A DNA stretch of 64,000 bases from Serratia sp. M24T3 (GCF_000257645.1 NZ_AJHJ01000002.1:186001-250000), one strand, 5' to 3'; positions 1 to 9,644 are shown, counted from the first letter of the stretch. The notes: generated from the letters alone by a model not told the origin. Program-made: numbers and translations.

Positions 1-1314
1 GCTATCGTCAATATTCCGTTTTTTGCCCGCAACATTCGTGGATTAACTCTCGGTTTACGCCAGCGTGATTTTATTCAGGCAGCGCGGCTTTCCGGCAAAA
101 ATCACTGGCAGGTGCTGTTTACCGAATTACTGCCCAACGTGTTGCCGATTATTGTGGTCACCATGTCAACCACCCTCGGCTGGATGATCCTCGAAACCGC
201 GGGTTTGTCGTTTTTAGGCCTTGGCACTCAACCGCCGAATGCCGATTTAGGTTCGATGCTGGGTCAGGGCCGCGAGCAGATGTTCAGCGCGCCGCACGTT
301 ACGCTGGTGCCGGGGGTGATGATTTTTCTGCTGGTGATTAGCGTCAACTTGCTGGGCGATGGCGTGCGGGATCTGCTGGATCCGCGCTTAAAATCGGGCG
401 TTTTGCAGCGCGCGAAAGCCATCACCGAGGTTGAGCGCCCGTCGATCCCCGCACCACGCTTTCCTGAAGCTTTATTGGAAATCGTCGATTTAAAGGTCAA
501 TTTTGGTCGTGGCCCTCACGCCTCGGCCGCGGTCAAAGGCATCAGTTTTCAGGTCGCAAAAGGCGAATGTCTTGGATTGATCGGTGAAAGCGGATCGGGC
601 AAAAGTGTGACCGCGCTGTCAATCATGGGGCTGGTCGCCTCGCCGCCCGCAGTGATTGTCGGCGGTGCGGCTTACGTTTGCGGCGAAGAAATGCTGTCTC
701 TGCCATCACAAAAATTGCAACAACGGCGCGGCGCTCGCGTGGCCTATATTTTTCAAGACCCGCTAACCACGCTGCACCCGCAGTTCAGCATTGGTTATCA
801 GCTCAGCGAAGCCATTATTGCCCATCAACCACTGAATAAGCAGCAGGCCAAAGTACAGGCGATTGCTCTGCTCGATAGCGTGGGGATTAACGAAGCCGAA
901 CAGCGCTATGCGGCTTATCCACATCAGCTTTCGGGGGGACAGCGTCAGCGTGTCGGTATAGCTATGGCGCTGGCCAACGATCCGCAAATTATTATTGCCG
1001 ATGAACCCACTACCGCGCTGGATGTCACGGTGCAGGCGCGAGTCCTTGAACTGTTACAGCAACTGCGGCGCGAACGCGGACTCACGCTGCTGTTTATTAC
1101 TCACGATTTTGGCGTAGTCAGCCAGATTTGCGATCGGGTGGCGGTGATGCAGCATGGAGAAATCGTTGAAACCGGCGAAACGAGTCGCGTATTGAACCAT
1201 CCTCAGCATCCCTACACCCAGCGGCTGATCGCCTGCGTGCCACATTTGGGTCAGGGCCGTGAGTTTCTTGGGCGTGTAAAATCGCTGTATTCTTCCCGGC
1301 AGGAGCAAGCATGA
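1..1314 (+). CDS. Peptide/nickel-type ABC importer permease-ATPase fusion (5' truncated by window edge)
   Basis: The frame is open from base 1, so the N-terminus lies outside the window. The first ~125 visible residues are the end of a DppC/OppC-type permease, with the cytoplasmic EAA loop (QAARLSG...LP, about 80-130), hydrophobic segments and the typical C-terminal LLGDGVRDLLDPR. Without a stop the frame continues into a full DppD/OppD-type ATPase. This has Walker A GESGSGKS near 582-605, signature LSGGQRQR near 930-950, Walker B IIIADEPTTALD near 988-1023, and an H-loop in ITHDFGV. Known family role: inner-membrane pore and ATP hydrolysis for peptide or nickel uptake. Permease-ATPase fusions of this family exist but are the minority form. 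The stop overlaps the start of the next ATPase gene by 4 bp. Substrate cannot be told because the binding protein is outside the window. Confidence 0.88.
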   Translation, partial: AIVNIPFFARNIRGLTLGLRQRDFIQAARLSGKNHWQVLFTELLPNVLPIIVVTMSTTLGWMILETAGLSFLGLGTQPPNADLGSMLGQGREQMFSAPHVTLVPGVMIFLLVISVNLLGDGVRDLLDPRLKSGVLQRAKAITEVERPSIPAPRFPEALLEIVDLKVNFGRGPHASAAVKGISFQVAKGECLGLIGESGSGKSVTALSIMGLVASPPAVIVGGAAYVCGEEMLSLPSQKLQQRRGARVAYIFQDPLTTLHPQFSIGYQLSEAIIAHQPLNKQQAKVQAIALLDSVGINEAEQRYAAYPHQLSGGQRQRVGIAMALANDPQIIIADEPTTALDVTVQARVLELLQQLRRERGLTLLFITHDFGVVSQICDRVAVMQHGEIVETGETSRVLNHPQHPYTQRLIACVPHLGQGREFLGRVKSLYSSRQEQA

Positions 1315-2111
1315 ATCAGGTAATTGAAACCAGCAATCTGGTTAAAACCTTTGGTCGCGACAAGCGCTGGTTTTCTCGCGCCGAGCATCAGGTTCAGGCG
1401 GTGAAAAACGTCTCATTTAGCCTGCAACAGGGTGAAACGCTGGCGATCGTCGGTGAAAGCGGCTCGGGGAAAAGTACGCTGGCGAGGATGCTGGTCGGGC
1501 TCGAACATCCCACCTCCGGCTCGCTTAAATTGATGGGTCAGGATGCGGCACAGTGGCGCAAACGAGGGGCCAGAGCCTTTGGCAAAACCATCCAGTATGT
1601 GTTTCAGGACCCGGTTGCCTCACTCAATCCGCGCAAGACTATTGCCGAAACGCTGGCGGTGCCATTGGCACAGCTTTGCGGCTATTCCAGCCTCCAGCAG
1701 CGCGAGAAAATGCAGCAGTTAATGCAGGCCGTGAACATGCCACAGGATGCACTGGCCTGCTACCCCCACGAGTTTTCGGGAGGACAGGCTCAGAGGCTGG
1801 CGATTGCCCGATCGCTGGCTGCCGAAGCGAAAATTCTGGTGCTCGACGAACCAGTCAGCGCGTTAGATGTCTCAGTACAGGCACAAGTTTTATTACTTTT
1901 GGATCAACTAAAACAACAATTTGGCCTATCCTACATATTCATTAGTCACGACCTGGCTGTGGTGGAGTCAGTCGCAGACCGCGTGGCCGTGATGTATTTA
2001 GGAGAATGGGTCGAGTGTGCAGATAGCCAGACGCTTTTTGCCCAGGCATCCCATCCTTACACTCAAAGCCTGCTGGCCAGTGCGCCAAGACTGGTTGCCG
2101 CAACGGAATAA
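1311..2111 (+). CDS. Peptide/nickel-type ABC importer ATPase (DppF/OppF family)
   Basis: 266 residues. The ATG overlaps the TGA of the fusion gene (ATGA), indicating translational coupling. Walker A GESGSGKST, Q-loop QDPVASLNP, signature FSGGQAQR, Walker B ILVLDEPVSALD and switch ISHD are all present, so the ATPase should be active. It ends near the oligopeptide C-terminal motif region (SHPYTQSLLAS), typical of DppF/OppF. It should form the heterodimeric ATPase pair with the ATPase half of the preceding fusion at the inner membrane. It is shorter than E. coli DppF, mainly at the ends. Confidence 0.88.
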   Translation: MNQVIETSNLVKTFGRDKRWFSRAEHQVQAVKNVSFSLQQGETLAIVGESGSGKSTLARMLVGLEHPTSGSLKLMGQDAAQWRKRGARAFGKTIQYVFQDPVASLNPRKTIAETLAVPLAQLCGYSSLQQREKMQQLMQAVNMPQDALACYPHEFSGGQAQRLAIARSLAAEAKILVLDEPVSALDVSVQAQVLLLLDQLKQQFGLSYIFISHDLAVVESVADRVAVMYLGEWVECADSQTLFAQASHPYTQSLLASAPRLVAATE

Positions 2112-2148
2112 TCTTTACCGACAATCCCTTGTTAATGGAAAGGAACCT

Positions 2149-2928
2149 ATGACCAACGAATCAATGTCGAAAGAAAGTGCCTCTGTCGCCGACCCCGCGC
2201 GACGAAAGCGCACCGATGAAATTGTCGATGAGATTAAAAAAACCATCATTAACGATAATCTGGTGCCCGGCGACCGACTGCCGCAGGAGAAAGACCTCAC
2301 CACCCGTTTTGCAGCTGGCAAAGGCACTGTGCGAGAAGCGCTGAAATCCCTGGAGGTCCAAGGCCTCATTCGCACTCGTACCGGACCGGGCGGCGGCGCG
2401 TTTATCGAATCGATGAGCGAAACCCGCGCGATGAGCCTGCTATCGAACTATCTGTTTACCCGACAAATTTCCATCAGCGATATCTATGCCCTGCGTAAAG
2501 CCCTGGAGCCGGTGGTCGCAGTCAGCGCCATCGAAAACATCGACAAGGCAGGCTTTGACAAATTACACGAGCTGATCGGCATTTATGACCACGAACCGGC
2601 AGATGACCAGGAGCGCTGGGACCAGCGTATGGCCGAACTGGATTTTCATGGTGTGGTAGCCAGCTATTCCGATAACGTGCTGTTGGCGTTCATCTGCCAT
2701 TTCTTGCAACGTCTGCTGAAAGACCTGGCAGTATGCAAAGATATTTACAAACGCCCAGAACCGGTACAACGCAGTGAAGGCATTGAGTTTCAATATCGAT
2801 TGATTGATGCAATGCGCCGTAAGGATGCGCAGAAGGTCGAGCAGATTATGACTGAACATATGTGCCATGCGGAGAGGGCGATGGTGGCGTTGCAAGCCAC
2901 CATCGACGATCGTTTTCTGGAAGAGTAA
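2149..2928 (+). CDS. FadR/GntR-family transcriptional regulator (FCD domain)
   Basis: 259 residues. A longer reading from 2017 is possible, but the ATG at 2149 follows a Shine-Dalgarno-like AAGGA at about 2139-2143 and starts just after the ATPase gene. Residues ~18-85 form a GntR winged helix (EIVDEIKKTI...LVPGDRLPQEKDL...GTVREALKSLEVQGLI). The rest is an all-helical FCD ligand domain, with DIYALRKALEP and a metal/ligand histidine pattern (ELDFHGV, MTEHMCHAERA). It probably controls the upstream transport operon, which it follows by only 37 bp. The ligand is unknown. Confidence 0.85.
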   Translation: MTNESMSKESASVADPARRKRTDEIVDEIKKTIINDNLVPGDRLPQEKDLTTRFAAGKGTVREALKSLEVQGLIRTRTGPGGGAFIESMSETRAMSLLSNYLFTRQISISDIYALRKALEPVVAVSAIENIDKAGFDKLHELIGIYDHEPADDQERWDQRMAELDFHGVVASYSDNVLLAFICHFLQRLLKDLAVCKDIYKRPEPVQRSEGIEFQYRLIDAMRRKDAQKVEQIMTEHMCHAERAMVALQATIDDRFLEE

Positions 2929-2931
2929 CAA

Positions 2932-3864
2932 CTACTTAAATAAATCGTCCAGCCGGTCATCGTCGATGCCGGCAGGTTCGAGGTGTGCGGTGACGTCGGC
3001 GGCGGTGAAAAGCTGCATAACAGCGGCCTCGGCTGCGTCGCCGATATCGTGGCCAACGTCTACCGACAGCATGCCATCTACCTCTAAATGAAATTCGACA
3101 AACACCCGATCGCCACCGTTGCGGGTGCGAATATCATGCACGCCCTTCACGCCTTCAACGCCCATGACTGCGGCTCTGACGCGTTTGCGGTCTTCAACAT
3201 CCAGCTCACGGTCCAGCAGTTGCTTTAACGCATCCGCCGCCATGCCCTTGGCGTTCCAAATCATGTAGAAAGAGATAAGCAGCGCGCCGGTGGAGTCGGA
3301 ACGCGTCCAGCCAAAATAGTGTTCAAGCACCAGCGCCAGCAACACTGCAACATTCACCGCCACATCAGTCACGTAATGCGCGCGGTCGGCGGCAATTGCA
3401 GTCGAAGCCGTGCGTTTGACCACGTAAGTTTGCATCATCACCAAACCCACGGCGGCCAGTGAACTGCCAATAATCACCCAGATACCCAGCCCCAGCTGTG
3501 CCAAAGGCTGCGGATCCAGCAAACGCCCTACCGATTCAATGCCCAGCACCAGGCCCGCAGCTCCCAGCAACAGTGCCTGGACAAAGGCTGCTACCGCTTC
3601 TGCCTTGCCGTGCCCGTAACGATGACCTTTATCAGCAGGACGACCGGCGTAGCGCACGCCTATCAGCGTCACCAGAGAAGCAAGCACGTCGACCAGGCCA
3701 TCGGCTGCAGAGGTCAGCAATGCAATGGAACCGGTTGCAACCCAAGCCCAGACTTTGACTCCGACCAAAACCAAAGCCACGATCAGTGACACCATCGAAG
3801 CAATTCGAGTCAGACCTTTTAAACTTCGGTCATTGCCCGCAGAAGAAGTCTCTAAATTTGTCAC
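2932..3864 (-). CDS. Cation diffusion facilitator (CDF) metal efflux transporter, FieF-like
   Basis: 310 residues, the usual CDF length. Four or more membrane segments lie in the first ~210 residues, followed by the cytoplasmic dimerisation domain (VKGVHDIRTRNGGDRVFVEFHLEVDG). The metal site of the FieF/YiiP type is visible as DxxxD in TM2 (SAADGLVDVL) and HxxxD in TM5 (HYVTD). Known family role: proton-coupled export of Zn2+ or Fe2+ across the inner membrane. It is clearly diverged from E. coli FieF, so I give no symbol. It is convergent with the GntR gene, with 3 bp between them. Confidence 0.87.
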   Translation of the reverse strand: MTNLETSSAGNDRSLKGLTRIASMVSLIVALVLVGVKVWAWVATGSIALLTSAADGLVDVLASLVTLIGVRYAGRPADKGHRYGHGKAEAVAAFVQALLLGAAGLVLGIESVGRLLDPQPLAQLGLGIWVIIGSSLAAVGLVMMQTYVVKRTASTAIAADRAHYVTDVAVNVAVLLALVLEHYFGWTRSDSTGALLISFYMIWNAKGMAADALKQLLDRELDVEDRKRVRAAVMGVEGVKGVHDIRTRNGGDRVFVEFHLEVDGMLSVDVGHDIGDAAEAAVMQLFTAADVTAHLEPAGIDDDRLDDLFK

Positions 3865-4169
3865 ACGGCTATCCTAAAAATTGAATAATTTTAAATAAGA
3901 AATGAGTTCGCAATGCTGAAAGGAAGTGGAAATTAAACCCTAATAAAGGTAATTGAATTATGTGAAGGTTTTCGCAGCAGAGGGGGCTAGTTTGCCACTT
4001 TTTGCACTTGCCATAAAGATTTTTCCCTTTTCGCCAAAACAATCGATAAGCAATTGGCTAAAAGGTAAACGTACTGACTTAAATTTACTTGCTTTTACAT
4101 CAAGATCTTCTAGGGTAAAGCGAGCTTCTTTTAAATACTTATCAAGGCAACCTGCGTGCCCACTCTTCG
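3865..4169. other. Divergent intergenic region between CDF gene and efflux operon
   Basis: About 305 bp, AT-rich, between two divergently transcribed genes, so it must carry both promoters. I see no confident operator or RNA gene. Short ORFs here have no ribosome site or family resemblance. Confidence 0.5.
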
Positions 4170-5405
4170 ATGAGCAACACAACCAGCGATCATAACAATA
4201 TGACTGATAACAAAAAAGAAACCACCCAGCACGCCAACGATGCAACGGACAGCAGCAAATCAGCGATTAACTCCTCACAGGTCAAATCTGGCGAAGGCCA
4301 TAGTAGCCCTGATGAGAGCACTAACAATCAAAAACAGGACGACAACGACAAGGAAGGCCAAAAGGGCAAAGGCCCTGGTAAAAAACCGCTAATCATTTTG
4401 GGCATTGTGGTCGTGATAATCGTGATCGCCGCCTTGATTTTCTGGTTCCTGAATCGCAATCTTGAAACCACCGATGATGCCTTTACCGAGGCAAACACCG
4501 TGACCGTCGCGCCTAAAATTGCCGGTTATGTGGTTAATCTGGCGGTCAAGGACAACGAATTTGTGAAAAAAGGTCAGCTGGTTGTCCAGATTGATCCGCG
4601 AGATGCTACCGCCCAGCGCGATCAGGCCACTGCACAGCTTGGTCTGGCCGTGTCACAGCTGCACCAGGCACAGGTTCAATACGATTTGGCCAAAGTGCAA
4701 TATCCTGCACAGCTGGCTCAGGCTCAGGCGCAGGAAGCTCGTGCCGAAGCCAACCTGTTGAACGCAACTGCCGATTATCGTCGTCAGCACGGCGTTGATC
4801 CACGTGCCACCTCGCAACAAAATATTGATACCGCAACCGCACAGATGCGTTCTGCCAATGCCGATTTGGCCAATGCCAAGGCACAGGTTCTGGTTGCGGC
4901 GCAGGTACAGTTAAATATCCGCAATGCCGCCGCTAACGTCGAAGCCCGTCAGCAGCAGGTTGAGCAGGCTAAAGCACAGCTGGAAACCGCGAACCTTAAC
5001 CTTTCCTATGCCGACGTTCGCGCACCGTTTGACGGATTCGTCACTATGCGTAACGTTCAGCTGGGTACTCTGGTTCAAGCCGGATCTTCGCTGTTCTCGC
5101 TGGTTTCGCCGGATATCTGGATCACTGCCAACTTTAAAGAATCGCAGCTGGAACGCATGAATCCTGGCGATAAAGTGGACGTTAAAATCGATGCCTATCC
5201 GAATATCGAACTTCACGGCCACGTAGACAGCATCCAGCAAGGTACCGGCTCGCGTTTCTCGGCCTTCCCGGCTGAAAACGCCACGGGTAACTACGTAAAA
5301 ATCGTTCAGCGCGTACCGGTTAAAATAGTGATCGACAGTGGTCTGGATCCAAAAAAACCCTTGCCGCTGGGCCTGTCTGTTGACCCGACGGTAACTGTTG
5401 AATGA
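4170..5405 (+). CDS. EmrA/HlyD-type periplasmic adaptor of a multidrug efflux pump
   Basis: 411 residues. Residues 1-70 are a highly polar, Gln/Asn/Lys-rich cytoplasmic tail, then one membrane anchor (LIILGIVVVIIVIAALIFWFL, residues ~74-95). The periplasmic part has a split biotinyl-lipoyl fold (TVAPKIAGYV...KKGQLVVQIDPRDA and APFDGFVTMRNVQLGTLVQAG). Between the halves is a long coiled-coil hairpin rich in Ala/Gln. It links the MFS pump to the outer-membrane channel encoded downstream. A second ATG ten codons in (4200) is also possible; neither has a clear ribosome site. The stop overlaps the pump gene start by 4 bp. Confidence 0.9.
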   Translation: MSNTTSDHNNMTDNKKETTQHANDATDSSKSAINSSQVKSGEGHSSPDESTNNQKQDDNDKEGQKGKGPGKKPLIILGIVVVIIVIAALIFWFLNRNLETTDDAFTEANTVTVAPKIAGYVVNLAVKDNEFVKKGQLVVQIDPRDATAQRDQATAQLGLAVSQLHQAQVQYDLAKVQYPAQLAQAQAQEARAEANLLNATADYRRQHGVDPRATSQQNIDTATAQMRSANADLANAKAQVLVAAQVQLNIRNAAANVEARQQQVEQAKAQLETANLNLSYADVRAPFDGFVTMRNVQLGTLVQAGSSLFSLVSPDIWITANFKESQLERMNPGDKVDVKIDAYPNIELHGHVDSIQQGTGSRFSAFPAENATGNYVKIVQRVPVKIVIDSGLDPKKPLPLGLSVDPTVTVE

Positions 5406-6970
5406 GTGACGAACGGAGCAGTTGGGTCCCCAAAAATAATCAGTGGGCGGTGGCCATCGTGGTCACCATCGCGGTATTTATGGAGATCCTCGACACCACC
5501 ATTGTGAACGTGGCATTGCCGCACATCGCGGGAACGCTGTCTTCAAGCTACGATGAGGCCACCTGGGTACTTACCTCGTACCTGGTCGCCAACGGTATTG
5601 TCTTGCCCATCTCGGCGTTCCTCAGCCGAACGTTTGGTCGCAAGAACTATTTCATGATTTGTATTCTGATGTTTACCGTTTGCTCCTTCCTGTGCGGAAT
5701 TGCCACCGAGCTGTGGCAAATGATCCTGTTCCGTCTATTGCAGGGGTTTTTCGGCGGCGGCCTGCAGCCGGTACAGCAATCGGTACTGCTGGATTACTTC
5801 AAGAAAGAAGACCGCGGCAAGGCGTTTGGCCTGTCCTCTATCGCCATTATCGTCGCCCCGATCCTTGGGCCTACGCTGGGCGGTTTCATTACTGACAGCT
5901 ACACCTGGCGCTGGGTATTCCTGATTAATATTCCTATTGGGATAGTGGCTCTGATTGCGATTTATCACCTGCTGGAAGATCCACCGTGGGAGCAGAAGTC
6001 CAAAGATAAATTGAGCATCGACTACATCGGTATCAGCCTGATTGCTTTGGGACTTGGCTGTTTGCAGGTCATGATGGACCGCGGAGAAGATGAAGACTGG
6101 TTCCATTCGAACTTTATCATCACCTTTGCCGCATTGGCGCTGGTGGGAATTGTCAGCGCGGTATTTTGGCTGCTTTATGCCAAGAAACCCGTGGTTGACC
6201 TACGCTGCCTGAAAGACCGCAACTTCGCAGTGTCCAGCGTGTTGATGAGCGGCATGGCGCTGATTCTTTATGCCAGCTCGATACTGATCCCTCAGCTTGC
6301 CCAGCAGCAGCTTGGCTATACCGCGACCCTGTCCGGGTTAGTCATGACTCCGGGTGCCGTGGTGGTGGTGTTGAGTATTCCGCTGGTGCTGCTGATGATG
6401 CCGAAAATTCAGACTCGTTATCTGATTGCCTTCGGTTTTTCAATCATGGCGGCTTCATTCGTGTACTCAATGACATTGGTGCCGAACATTGATTTTGGCA
6501 CGCTGGTTATGTATCGCAGCGCACAGTCATTGGGGCTAGGCTTCCTGTTTGTGCCATTGACAACGATAGCATTTATCACGCTGCCGCAGAGTCAGAACGC
6601 CGATGGCGCTGCACTATTTACTATGTTCCGTAATGTGTTCGGCTCGATTGGAATCTCGGCGGCGACGGCGAGTATCACCGAGCGAACGCAGGCCAACAGC
6701 GCACACATGGTGCATAACATGACGCCGCTGAATGAGCAGTTCAATCTTGCGGTGCAGAAAAGTGCGGTGGCAATACGTGATTTCACCAGCATTGTCGGCG
6801 ATCCGACGTCGCTGGCGACCAGTCGTATGTATCAGGAGATGGTCTCGCAATCGAAGATCCTCGCCTACATCGACACGTTCAGCTACTGCGTCATGCTTGC
6901 CTGTATTTTGATCCCATTTTGTTTTCTGCTTTCGCCAGTCAAGAGCGAAGGCAGTGCCGGAGCCCATTAA
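5402..6970 (+). CDS. EmrB-type DHA2 MFS multidrug efflux pump (14 TM)
   Basis: 522 residues, matching the 14-TM DHA2 family. Visible family motifs are FMEILDTTIVNVALPHIAG in TM1 (motif D1-like), WVLTSYLVANGIVLPISAFLSRTFGRKNYF (motif A region) and GPTLGGFITDSYTWRWVFLINIPIG (motif C/D). This is the proton-driven inner-membrane pump of a tripartite EmrAB-TolC-type system. It overlaps the adaptor gene by 4 bp and the outer-membrane channel gene starts 2 bp after its stop, so all three are one operon. Substrates cannot be predicted. Confidence 0.92.
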   Translation: MSDERSSWVPKNNQWAVAIVVTIAVFMEILDTTIVNVALPHIAGTLSSSYDEATWVLTSYLVANGIVLPISAFLSRTFGRKNYFMICILMFTVCSFLCGIATELWQMILFRLLQGFFGGGLQPVQQSVLLDYFKKEDRGKAFGLSSIAIIVAPILGPTLGGFITDSYTWRWVFLINIPIGIVALIAIYHLLEDPPWEQKSKDKLSIDYIGISLIALGLGCLQVMMDRGEDEDWFHSNFIITFAALALVGIVSAVFWLLYAKKPVVDLRCLKDRNFAVSSVLMSGMALILYASSILIPQLAQQQLGYTATLSGLVMTPGAVVVVLSIPLVLLMMPKIQTRYLIAFGFSIMAASFVYSMTLVPNIDFGTLVMYRSAQSLGLGFLFVPLTTIAFITLPQSQNADGAALFTMFRNVFGSIGISAATASITERTQANSAHMVHNMTPLNEQFNLAVQKSAVAIRDFTSIVGDPTSLATSRMYQEMVSQSKILAYIDTFSYCVMLACILIPFCFLLSPVKSEGSAGAH

Positions 6971-6972
6971 CT

Positions 6973-8520
6973 ATGTCGGCCTACGTATCACGTTTTACTC
7001 TTTCAGTACTGGCGCTGGCATTAGCCGGATGCTCGGTCGGACCTGATTATCAGGCCCCGCAGCCTAAAACACCGGCCGCGTTTAATGACATGAACCAACC
7101 AAAGAAGAATCCGACTGACTCTGTTGCTCTCGCGTCACAGCCGAATCCTCAATGGTGGAAATCGTTTAACGATCAGCAGCTTGATAGCCTGATTGACCGG
7201 GCCATTGCCGGCAATCTCACTCTGCAACAGGCGGTGTTGCGTATTGTTGGCGCGCGCGAACAGGTGACACAGGCGAAAGGTGCCTGGCTACCCAGCGTCA
7301 ATGGTAGCGTTGGCATGACTCGCCAGCAGTTGGGCGCTAAAGGTGAACTGAAATCCACCGGCTTGCAGGACCAAATTGAAAACATTAGTCCACAAGCGGC
7401 CAGTGCGATCGATTCTGCCACCGGGCCGATTAATGTCTATCAGGGCAGTTTCGATGCCAGCTGGGAGCTTGACCTGTTTGGTGGCACTCGTCGTTCGGTA
7501 GAAATGGCCAATGCAGAAACCGAGTCTTCGATAGAAAGCCGCAACGATGCGCTGGTATCGCTCGAGGCAGAAGTGGCTCGCACCTATCTGCAACTGCGCG
7601 GTGCCCAGGTTATACTGGCGACCATCCAGACTCAGATAGACGTTGCCCAGCAAACGCTGAGTCTGACGCAGAGCCAGGCTCAACACGGACTTGCGCCGCA
7701 GACAGATGTCGAGAACTCGCGGGCACAGCTGGGTTCGTTGCGCGCTCAGTTGCCGCAGTATGAGGCACAACAGCGACAGGCGATGAACGGTTTAGCCGTG
7801 TTGCTGGGGCAGATCCCCGGCTCGCTGGACAAAGAGCTGGTGCAGCCTAAACCGCTGCCTACTATTCCAAATGCCGTGGCCGTGGGTATTCCGTCGGAGC
7901 TGGCGCGTCGCCGTCCTGACGTGCGCAAGGCCGAGGCAGATCTGCATTCAGCAACCGCCAATATTGGCGTCTCCGTGGCGCAGCTGTTCCCAAGCCTTTC
8001 ATTGACCGGCCAGTTTGGCATGCGTAACACCGATGCCGGCTATCTGACCAACTGGAGCAGTAATTTCTATTCCTTCGGGCCTACGGTTTCCATTCCCATC
8101 TTCCAGGGAGGACGTTTGGTGTCTGGCGTACAAGTTTCCCGCGCCCAACAGGCCAATGCCGTGCTGAACTATCGCCAGACTGTGCTGACTGCCTTGCAGG
8201 ACGTAGACAACTCGCTGGTCAACTATCGCACCGATCAGGATCGGGTTAACGGCCTGGAAGATTCGGCCAACGCGCTGCAAAACAGCTTCGAACTGGCGAC
8301 TGACGGTTACCGCAAAGGACTGACCTCGTTTATCACCGTGCTGGATACCCAGCGCCAGCTGGCACAGGCGCGCCAGCAGAGCGCGGTAGCCAAAGTGCAA
8401 ACCAGCACCGATCTGGTTTCATTATATAAATCACTGGGCGGCGGTTGGGAGCCTTACCAGAACGTGAAGTTACCGACTTACAGCGTTTTTGGACCGGCTG
8501 AAACGGTAAAAAACCAGTAA
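6973..8520 (+). CDS. NodT/TolC-family outer-membrane efflux lipoprotein
   Basis: 515 residues from the ATG at 6973. An upstream in-frame start at 6919 lies inside the pump gene and would bury the signal peptide. The N-terminus is a lipoprotein signal with lipobox LALAGC, so Cys-17 is the expected lipidated residue. Two repeated outer-membrane efflux domains follow (NPQWWKSFNDQQLDSLIDRAIAGN; IPSELARRRPDVRKAEADLHSA). It supplies the outer-membrane duct of the operon. A strong terminator follows immediately. Confidence 0.92.
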   Translation: MSAYVSRFTLSVLALALAGCSVGPDYQAPQPKTPAAFNDMNQPKKNPTDSVALASQPNPQWWKSFNDQQLDSLIDRAIAGNLTLQQAVLRIVGAREQVTQAKGAWLPSVNGSVGMTRQQLGAKGELKSTGLQDQIENISPQAASAIDSATGPINVYQGSFDASWELDLFGGTRRSVEMANAETESSIESRNDALVSLEAEVARTYLQLRGAQVILATIQTQIDVAQQTLSLTQSQAQHGLAPQTDVENSRAQLGSLRAQLPQYEAQQRQAMNGLAVLLGQIPGSLDKELVQPKPLPTIPNAVAVGIPSELARRRPDVRKAEADLHSATANIGVSVAQLFPSLSLTGQFGMRNTDAGYLTNWSSNFYSFGPTVSIPIFQGGRLVSGVQVSRAQQANAVLNYRQTVLTALQDVDNSLVNYRTDQDRVNGLEDSANALQNSFELATDGYRKGLTSFITVLDTQRQLAQARQQSAVAKVQTSTDLVSLYKSLGGGWEPYQNVKLPTYSVFGPAETVKNQ

Positions 8521-8530
8521 TTGTCAGGCA

Positions 8531-8558
8531 GGCCGGAGTTAATCTCCGGCCTTTTACT
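8531..8558 (+). terminator. Rho-independent terminator after efflux operon
   Basis: Perfect 8-bp stem GGCCGGAG / CTCCGGCC with a 5-nt loop, followed by a TTTT run, directly after the NodT gene stop. Confidence 0.9.
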
Positions 8559-8591
8559 TTCAAACGATCGACTCAAACTCTGGCTATTCTC

Positions 8592-9596
8592 ATGAACGAC
8601 ATGACTGCCCCATCCCAAAAACGCCCAGAATCGGTGATAAGCGCCGTTGCCTATAGTCATGGCAAGGTTTTGCAGCAAGTGACCATCGAAGACATCAGTG
8701 AAGTTATCAAAGAACCCGATACTTTTGTCTGGCTGGGACTGGTTCAACCCACCAATGAATATATGCGTGAGATCCAGCAGGAGTTTGGCCTGCACGATCT
8801 CGCCATCGAAGACGCGCTGACCGCGCACCAGAGACCTAAAATCGAGCAATACGGCGAATCGTTGTTTATCGTGGCGAAAACCGCGCAGCTGGTCGGTGAT
8901 GTGATCAAATACGGCGAAACCCACCTGTTTGTCGGTAAAAACTTTTTGGTCACGGTTCGCCATGGGGCATCTACAAGCTACGCGCAGGTGCGCAAACATG
9001 CTGAAGAGTGCCCTGACTTGCTGGCGAAAGGTCCCGGCTACGCGCTTTACGCCATTTTGGACATGATTGTCGATAATTATCTGACTATTCTGCATGAGTA
9101 CACTCAGCAGTTTCAGCAGATTGAACAACGGATGTTTAAATCCGAGTTTGATCAAAATGCCGTCCATGAAGTTTATCGCCTGCGCCGCGAGCTGCTGTCT
9201 TTACATAACGCAGCGATGCCGATGGGTGACATCTGCAATCAGCTGATTCAGCATCATGACGGCCTGGTGCCGAAAACGCTGCGTGCCTATTTACGCGACG
9301 TGCAGGATCACGCTCATCAGGTCGTCACTACCACTGACGATATGCGCGAGATGCTGGCCAACGCCATGCACGTAAATTTGGCGCTGGTTTCTGTCCATCA
9401 AAACGAAGTGGTGCAACGCCTGGCGGGCTGGGGAGCGATTCTGGCGATCCCGACGGTGATTTTCAGCCTCTATGGCATGAACTTTAAAGATATGCCCGAA
9501 CTGAACGATGCGTGGGGATATCCGGTAACGCTTGGGATAACTATCGTGGGCTGTGTGGCGTTATATGTGAAATTGAAAAAGTCGGGTTGGCTATAA
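8592..9596 (+). CDS. CorA-family divalent metal transporter
   Basis: 334 residues. The long N-terminal cytoplasmic alpha/beta and helical region ends in two C-terminal membrane segments. TM1 ends with the family selectivity motif YGMNF, followed by a short acidic loop (KDMPELNDAWGYP) and TM2 with a basic tail (KLKKSGWL). This is the CorA MIT layout: a homopentameric inner-membrane channel for Mg2+ (or Co2+/Ni2+/Zn2+). The GMN rather than the zinc-type motif context, and the sequence, do not let me choose between CorA-like Mg2+ uptake and another metal, so no symbol is given. Confidence 0.88.
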   Translation: MNDMTAPSQKRPESVISAVAYSHGKVLQQVTIEDISEVIKEPDTFVWLGLVQPTNEYMREIQQEFGLHDLAIEDALTAHQRPKIEQYGESLFIVAKTAQLVGDVIKYGETHLFVGKNFLVTVRHGASTSYAQVRKHAEECPDLLAKGPGYALYAILDMIVDNYLTILHEYTQQFQQIEQRMFKSEFDQNAVHEVYRLRRELLSLHNAAMPMGDICNQLIQHHDGLVPKTLRAYLRDVQDHAHQVVTTTDDMREMLANAMHVNLALVSVHQNEVVQRLAGWGAILAIPTVIFSLYGMNFKDMPELNDAWGYPVTLGITIVGCVALYVKLKKSGWL

Positions 9597-9598
9597 GT

Positions 9599-9625
9599 CT
9601 TTCCCCGCTGTTAACGCGGGGAAAG
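9599..9625. terminator. Bidirectional hairpin between convergent genes
   Basis: Perfect 10-bp inverted repeat CTTTCCCCGC / GCGGGGAAAG with a 7-nt loop, lying between the stop codons of the CorA-type gene and the convergent mechanosensitive channel gene. There is no long T-run on the plus strand. Confidence 0.7.
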
Positions 9626-9644
9626 TATCAAGTCTGCAGAAAGA

